DNA of 7,899 nucleotides, taken from assembly GCA_944321005.1 (NCBI GenBank), contig CALUJT010000098.1:1-7899 (forward strand). The letters are read 5' to 3'. The notes under the pieces are model-generated. The model was given only the letters and a program-made list of their open reading frames with translations. It searched no databases and was not told the DNA's origin. This document shows positions 5,617 to 7,899 of this stretch, piece by piece (position 1 is the stretch's first letter; every line of letters starts with the position of its first letter). Source of the stretch: an uncultured Atopobiaceae bacterium (GTDB taxonomy: Bacteria > Actinomycetota > Coriobacteriia > Coriobacteriales > Atopobiaceae). A program made the position numbers and the translations under genes.

Positions 5617-5639
5617 TTGGGGGCAGCCCCCAATTAGCA
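5611..5639. terminator. Bidirectional 13-bp hairpin between flavodoxin and yeiH
   Basis: TGCTAATTGGGGG (5611-5623) and CCCCCAATTAGCA (5627-5639) are perfect complements with a 3-nt loop. The stem contains the last codon and stop of the flavodoxin gene and ends 3 bp before the stop codon of the convergent yeiH. It can fold in both transcripts. Neither strand has a U-tract after it, so it departs from the standard intrinsic-terminator pattern, but the placement makes a 3'-end role very likely. Confidence 0.75.
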
Positions 5640-5642
5640 GGG

Positions 5643-6677
5643 CTACCAGATGCCGAGGACGTGCTGCATGCCCAGGCTCACGCACGCGATGGCAACCCAG
5701 CAGCAGAGCCCCATGAGGATGGGCTTGCCGCCCGTGCGCACGAGCTTGACGATGTTGGTGTTGAAGCCGATCGCCGCCATGGCCATGACGATGAAGAACT
5801 TGGAAAGCTCCTTGATGGGGGCTGTCACCGCAGTGGGCAGAGCGAAGACGGTGGTCACCACGCTTGCCAGCACGAAGAAGACGATGAAGAACGGGAACGC
5901 GCGGCGCAGGCTGAAGGTCTTCCTGGCCTCGCCGCCCGCACGGCGGGCCTGACGGACCTGCCAGAACGCCAGCGCCAGCGTGATGGGGATGATGGCCAGC
6001 GTGCGCGTGAGTTTCACGATGGTGGCGGAGTCGAGCGTGTTGGCGCCGGGGTGCATGCCGTCCCAGGCGGCAGCGGCGGCGGTGACGGAGGAGGTGTCGT
6101 TCACCGCGGTGCCCGCGAAGAGCCCGAAGCCCTCGTTTGTGAGACCCAGCGCCCCGCCGAGCGTGGGAAACACGAGCGCAGCAATCACGTTGAAGAGGAA
6201 GATCACGCTGATGGCCTGCGCGATCTCCTCGTCGTCCGCCTCGATCACGGGCGCCGTGGCCGCGATGGCGGACCCGCCGCAGATGGAGGACCCCACGCCA
6301 ATGAGCGTGGAGATCTTTCCCGGGATGTTGAGCGCGCGGCACAGCACGAAGGACACCACGAGCGAGGTGGCGATGGTCGACACGATGATGGGCAGCGACG
6401 TCATGCCCACCTGCGCGATCTGCGCCAGATTGAGGCCAAAGCCCAACAGAATGACGGCGTACTGGAGCACCTTCTTGGACGTGAACCTGATGCCGGCGGC
6501 AAGCGGCTCGCCCTTCTCGGCAGGCACCAGCAGAGCCAGCACCATGCCCAGGAGGATGGCGAAGACCGGGCCTCCCACGACCTCGAACTGCTTGCCCAGA
6601 AGCCATGCCGGCACGGCGATGACCAGCGCAAACAGCACGCCCCTCCACGTCTTTCCAAAATCCTTGATGAGCTCCAT
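5643..6677 (-). CDS. yeiH: YeiH/UPF0324 family membrane protein, putative sulfate exporter
   Basis: A 344-residue multi-spanning membrane protein, about the length of E. coli YeiH. Family landmarks in order: [18 protein letters not shown] (35-52), [20 protein letters not shown] (68-87), [20 protein letters not shown] (124-143, the strongest signature), [14 protein letters not shown] (188-201), [13 protein letters not shown] (222-234) and a C-terminal [16 protein letters not shown] (294-309). About ten hydrophobic helices are predicted by eye. The basic loop [12 protein letters not shown] (242-253) is probably cytoplasmic. The family is annotated as a putative sulfate exporter; direct transport evidence is thin and the substrate stays uncertain. 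ATG at 6675-6677 follows GAAGGG at about 9-nt spacing and begins the conserved region. An in-frame TTG at 6705-6707 would add ten residues but has a poor ribosome site. It is divergent from the LysR gene, with a shared control region. Confidence 0.9.
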   Translation of the reverse strand: MELIKDFGKTWRGVLFALVIAVPAWLLGKQFEVVGGPVFAILLGMVLALLVPAEKGEPLAAGIRFTSKKVLQYAVILLGFGLNLAQIAQVGMTSLPIIVSTIATSLVVSFVLCRALNIPGKISTLIGVGSSICGGSAIAATAPVIEADDEEIAQAISVIFLFNVIAALVFPTLGGALGLTNEGFGLFAGTAVNDTSSVTAAAAAWDGMHPGANTLDSATIVKLTRTLAIIPITLALAFWQVRQARRAGGEARKTFSLRRAFPFFIVFFVLASVVTTVFALPTAVTAPIKELSKFFIVMAMAAIGFNTNIVKLVRTGGKPILMGLCCWVAIACVSLGMQHVLGIW

Positions 6678-6732
6678 GTCCAGACGCCCTTCCCTCGATT
6701 CCCTCAACGAGATAGAGCCTAGTTCCAGCGGT

Positions 6733-6738
6733 TATAAT
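6733..6738 (+). promoter_or_regulatory. Perfect -10 hexamer for the LysR gene
   Basis: TATAAT on the + strand lies 56 nt before the LysR ATG. No -35 match is found 16-18 nt upstream. The overlapping minus-strand sequence TATAAC (rc of 6731-6736) could serve yeiH, so divergent promoters may overlap here. A transcript starting near 6745 would place the palindrome at 6755-6770 just inside the transcribed region, an arrangement suited to autorepression. Confidence 0.45.
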
Positions 6739-6754
6739 TAATTCCAATCTATTG

Positions 6755-6770
6755 CTTATGTCTTCATAAG
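6755..6770. promoter_or_regulatory. LysR-type operator (T-N11-A box) in the yeiH-LysR divergent region
   Basis: CTTATGTCTTCATAAG is a perfect 6-bp inverted repeat around 4 nt, and both T6756...A6768 and T6757...A6769 fit the T-N11-A LysR-binding core. It is the only such dyad I see in the 117-bp intergenic region. LysR regulators typically bind such boxes between their own gene and a divergently transcribed target. Confidence 0.65.
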
Positions 6771-6794
6771 TGTTTCTTTGCTCAAGGGGGCCGC

Positions 6795-7670
6795 ATGCTG
6801 GACTATCGCACGCACACGTTTCTTGCCGTGGTCCGCACCGGCAGCTTCACGGGAGCGGCAAGGGAGCTGCACGTCACCCAGCCGGCGGTGTCGCAGCACA
6901 TTCGGCAGCTCGAGGCGCACTACGGCTGCGCCCTCTTCATAAAGACCGGCCGCGGAGTAGAGCCCACCGACGCCGGGCGCCTGCTCTACCAGGCGCTCGA
7001 CGCGGAGAGGAACGACGAGGCCCGGCTGCGCGCAGAGCTCGACGCCTTGCAGTGCGAGAAGAGCTCGCGCCTGCCCCTGCGCCTTGGCTGCACGCGGACC
7101 ATCGCGGACTACGTGGCGCCGCAGGTGCTGGCGCGCCACCTTGCCGGGCACCCGGGCGAGCGCGTCCTCATGCGCACCGGCAACACGACCGAACTGGTGG
7201 CGCTCATCGATGCCGGGGAGATCGACTTTGCGCTGGTGGAGGGCTACTTCGATCGCAGGGCCTTCGAGAGCGCGCTCTTCTCGCGAGAGCCGTACCTGGC
7301 AGTCGCCGCCACCGGAGAGCGGCCCGCAAGCATCGCCGGCCTTCTCGACCAGCGGCTCGTTCTTCGAGAGCCGGGCTCGGGCACGCGCGAGATCCTGGAG
7401 CGACACCTCGCGGCACGCGACCTCTCCGTCGACGACTTCGCCGGCGTCATCGAGCTCGCGAGCATCCCCACGATCAAGGCGTGCGTCGCCGCCGGCGCGG
7501 GCGTGAGCTTCATGTACCGCGTCGCAGTGGAGTCGGAGCTCGCGAGCGGCACGCTGGCGGACGTAACGCCGCCCGACTTTGCCGTCGAGCACGACTTCAG
7601 CCTCATCTGGCAGCGCGGGAGCCGCTATGCCGATCGCTATCGCTCGCTCCTCCGCGAATGGAAGACATGA
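6795..7670 (+). CDS. LysR-family transcriptional regulator, CysL/YeiE-like
   Basis: A 291-residue regulator of normal LysR length. The N-terminal winged HTH is clear: TFLAVVRTGSFTGAARELHVTQPAVSQHIRQLE (8-40), followed by LFIKTGRGVEPTDAG (47-61) and a linker helix to about 88. The effector-binding domain (about 94-288) begins LRLGCTRTIADYVAPQVL and contains REPGSGTREILERHL (191-205), which closely resembles the corresponding YeiE/CysL segment (E. coli YeiE has RERGSGTREI). CysL and YeiE act in sulfite and sulfur metabolism and YeiE sits beside yeiH in enterobacteria, so this protein most likely controls the divergent yeiH-like gene. The effector cannot be read from the sequence. ATG at 6795 follows a G-rich site (AAGGGGG, 6784-6790) only 4 nt away. 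The gene converges on uvrA. Confidence 0.93.
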   Translation: MLDYRTHTFLAVVRTGSFTGAARELHVTQPAVSQHIRQLEAHYGCALFIKTGRGVEPTDAGRLLYQALDAERNDEARLRAELDALQCEKSSRLPLRLGCTRTIADYVAPQVLARHLAGHPGERVLMRTGNTTELVALIDAGEIDFALVEGYFDRRAFESALFSREPYLAVAATGERPASIAGLLDQRLVLREPGSGTREILERHLAARDLSVDDFAGVIELASIPTIKACVAAGAGVSFMYRVAVESELASGTLADVTPPDFAVEHDFSLIWQRGSRYADRYRSLLREWKT

Positions 7671-7672
7671 CG

Positions 7673-7687
7673 GAGGGACTGTCCCTC
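7673..7687. terminator. Palindromic hairpin between LysR gene and uvrA
   Basis: GAGGGACTGTCCCTC is a perfect inverted repeat (two 7-nt arms around one T; as RNA, a 6-bp stem with a 3-nt loop). It begins 3 nt after the LysR stop and ends 11 nt before the uvrA stop, so both convergent transcripts read it. No U-tract is present on either side. Confidence 0.5.
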
Positions 7688-7697
7688 TGCAGGTCGT

Positions 7698-7899
7698 CTA
7701 CAGGTAGCGGCCGGTCACGCTCTCCTCGCACGCTGCGACCCGCTCGGGCGTGCCCGCGCACACGATGCGCCCTCCCGCGTCGCCGCCTCCGGGCCCCATG
7801 TCGACGATCCAGTCCGCGCTGGCGATCATGTCCAGGTCGTGCTCGATCACCACCACGGTGGCGCCGTTCTCAATGAGACGCTGCAACACGCCGAGAAGT
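7698..7899 (-). CDS. uvrA: UvrA, excinuclease ABC subunit A, C-terminal end (partial)
   Basis: The frame is open from the right edge to TAG at 7698-7700 and gives 66 complete codons, reading [55 protein letters not shown] and ending ESVTGRYL. This is the end of the second ABC ATPase domain of Uvr[12 protein letters not shown] contains the switch (H-loop) His, the [16 protein letters not shown] stretch is highly conserved in UvrA, and the C-terminal TGRYL is typical. UvrA is the damage-recognition subunit of nucleotide excision repair. Some genomes carry a second UvrA-like paralogue (UvrA2/DrrC type), which this short piece cannot exclude. A GTG inside the frame at 7887-7889 is not the start. 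The start and about 900 residues lie outside the window. Confidence 0.9.
   Translation of the reverse strand, partial: LLGVLQRLIENGATVVVIEHDLDMIASADWIVDMGPGGGDAGGRIVCAGTPERVAACEESVTGRYL

Noticed and set aside
5661..6722. A 353-codon open frame on the + strand opposite yeiH
   Set aside because: Composition is dominated by Asp, Glu, His, Arg and Gly with no domain; it mirrors the codon bias of yeiH.
4846..6747. A 633-codon open frame on the - strand spanning the repeat array, flavodoxin and yeiH
   Set aside because: It is a low-complexity His/Arg/Gly/Ala translation in the wrong frame for yeiH, crossing the terminator and the flavodoxin gene. The YeiH motifs lie in another frame.

Overview
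The window is GC-rich with strong G/C third-position bias, and its gene repertoire looks like a high-GC Gram-positive. The protein styles suggest an actinobacterium of the Coriobacteriia (Olsenella/Atopobium/Collinsella-like). That placement is an inference from composition and protein resemblance; no rRNA or other taxonomic marker is present.

Layout from left to right. (1) 1-963, +: the C-terminal part of an OPT-family oligopeptide transporter, cut by the window edge. (2) 964-1348: a gap between convergent genes holding three copies of a 22-25 nt element, two of which form an almost perfect 25-bp inverted repeat. (3) 1349-4030, -: a complete 893-residue P2-type cation-transporting ATPase (Ca2+-ATPase-like) with all catalytic motifs. 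(4) 4031-4548: a 518-bp, locally AT-richer and gene-poor stretch. It holds an operator-like palindrome near the ATPase promoter, a doubtful 25-codon ORF, the frameshifted 3' remnant of a glyoxalase/VOC-family gene and a terminator-like hairpin. (5) 4549-4806, +: an 85-residue membrane protein of unknown function with good expression signals. (6) 4807-5142: a 336-bp gap with five repeat units around a GCCCTTCGTGCGATGC core, two in one orientation and three in the other. (7) 5143-5616, +: a short-chain flavodoxin. (8) 5611-5639: a perfect 13-bp hairpin shared by the flavodoxin and the convergent next gene. (9) 5643-6677, -: a YeiH/UPF0324 membrane protein (putative sulfate exporter family). (10) 6678-6794: a divergent control region with a textbook T-N11-A LysR box. 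(11) 6795-7670, +: a CysL/YeiE-like LysR regulator. (12) 7698-7899, -: the C-terminal end of UvrA, cut by the right edge.

Most genes are single transcription units in alternating directions. The one clear functional pair is the divergent LysR regulator and yeiH with a palindromic box between them, the same pairing known from enterobacterial yeiE-yeiH. The rest look like independent housekeeping or transport genes (peptide uptake, cation export, flavin electron transfer, DNA repair). I find no defence system, CRISPR array, phage gene, intact insertion sequence or RNA gene. The least explained sequence is the two families of palindromic intergenic repeats and the decayed VOC locus.
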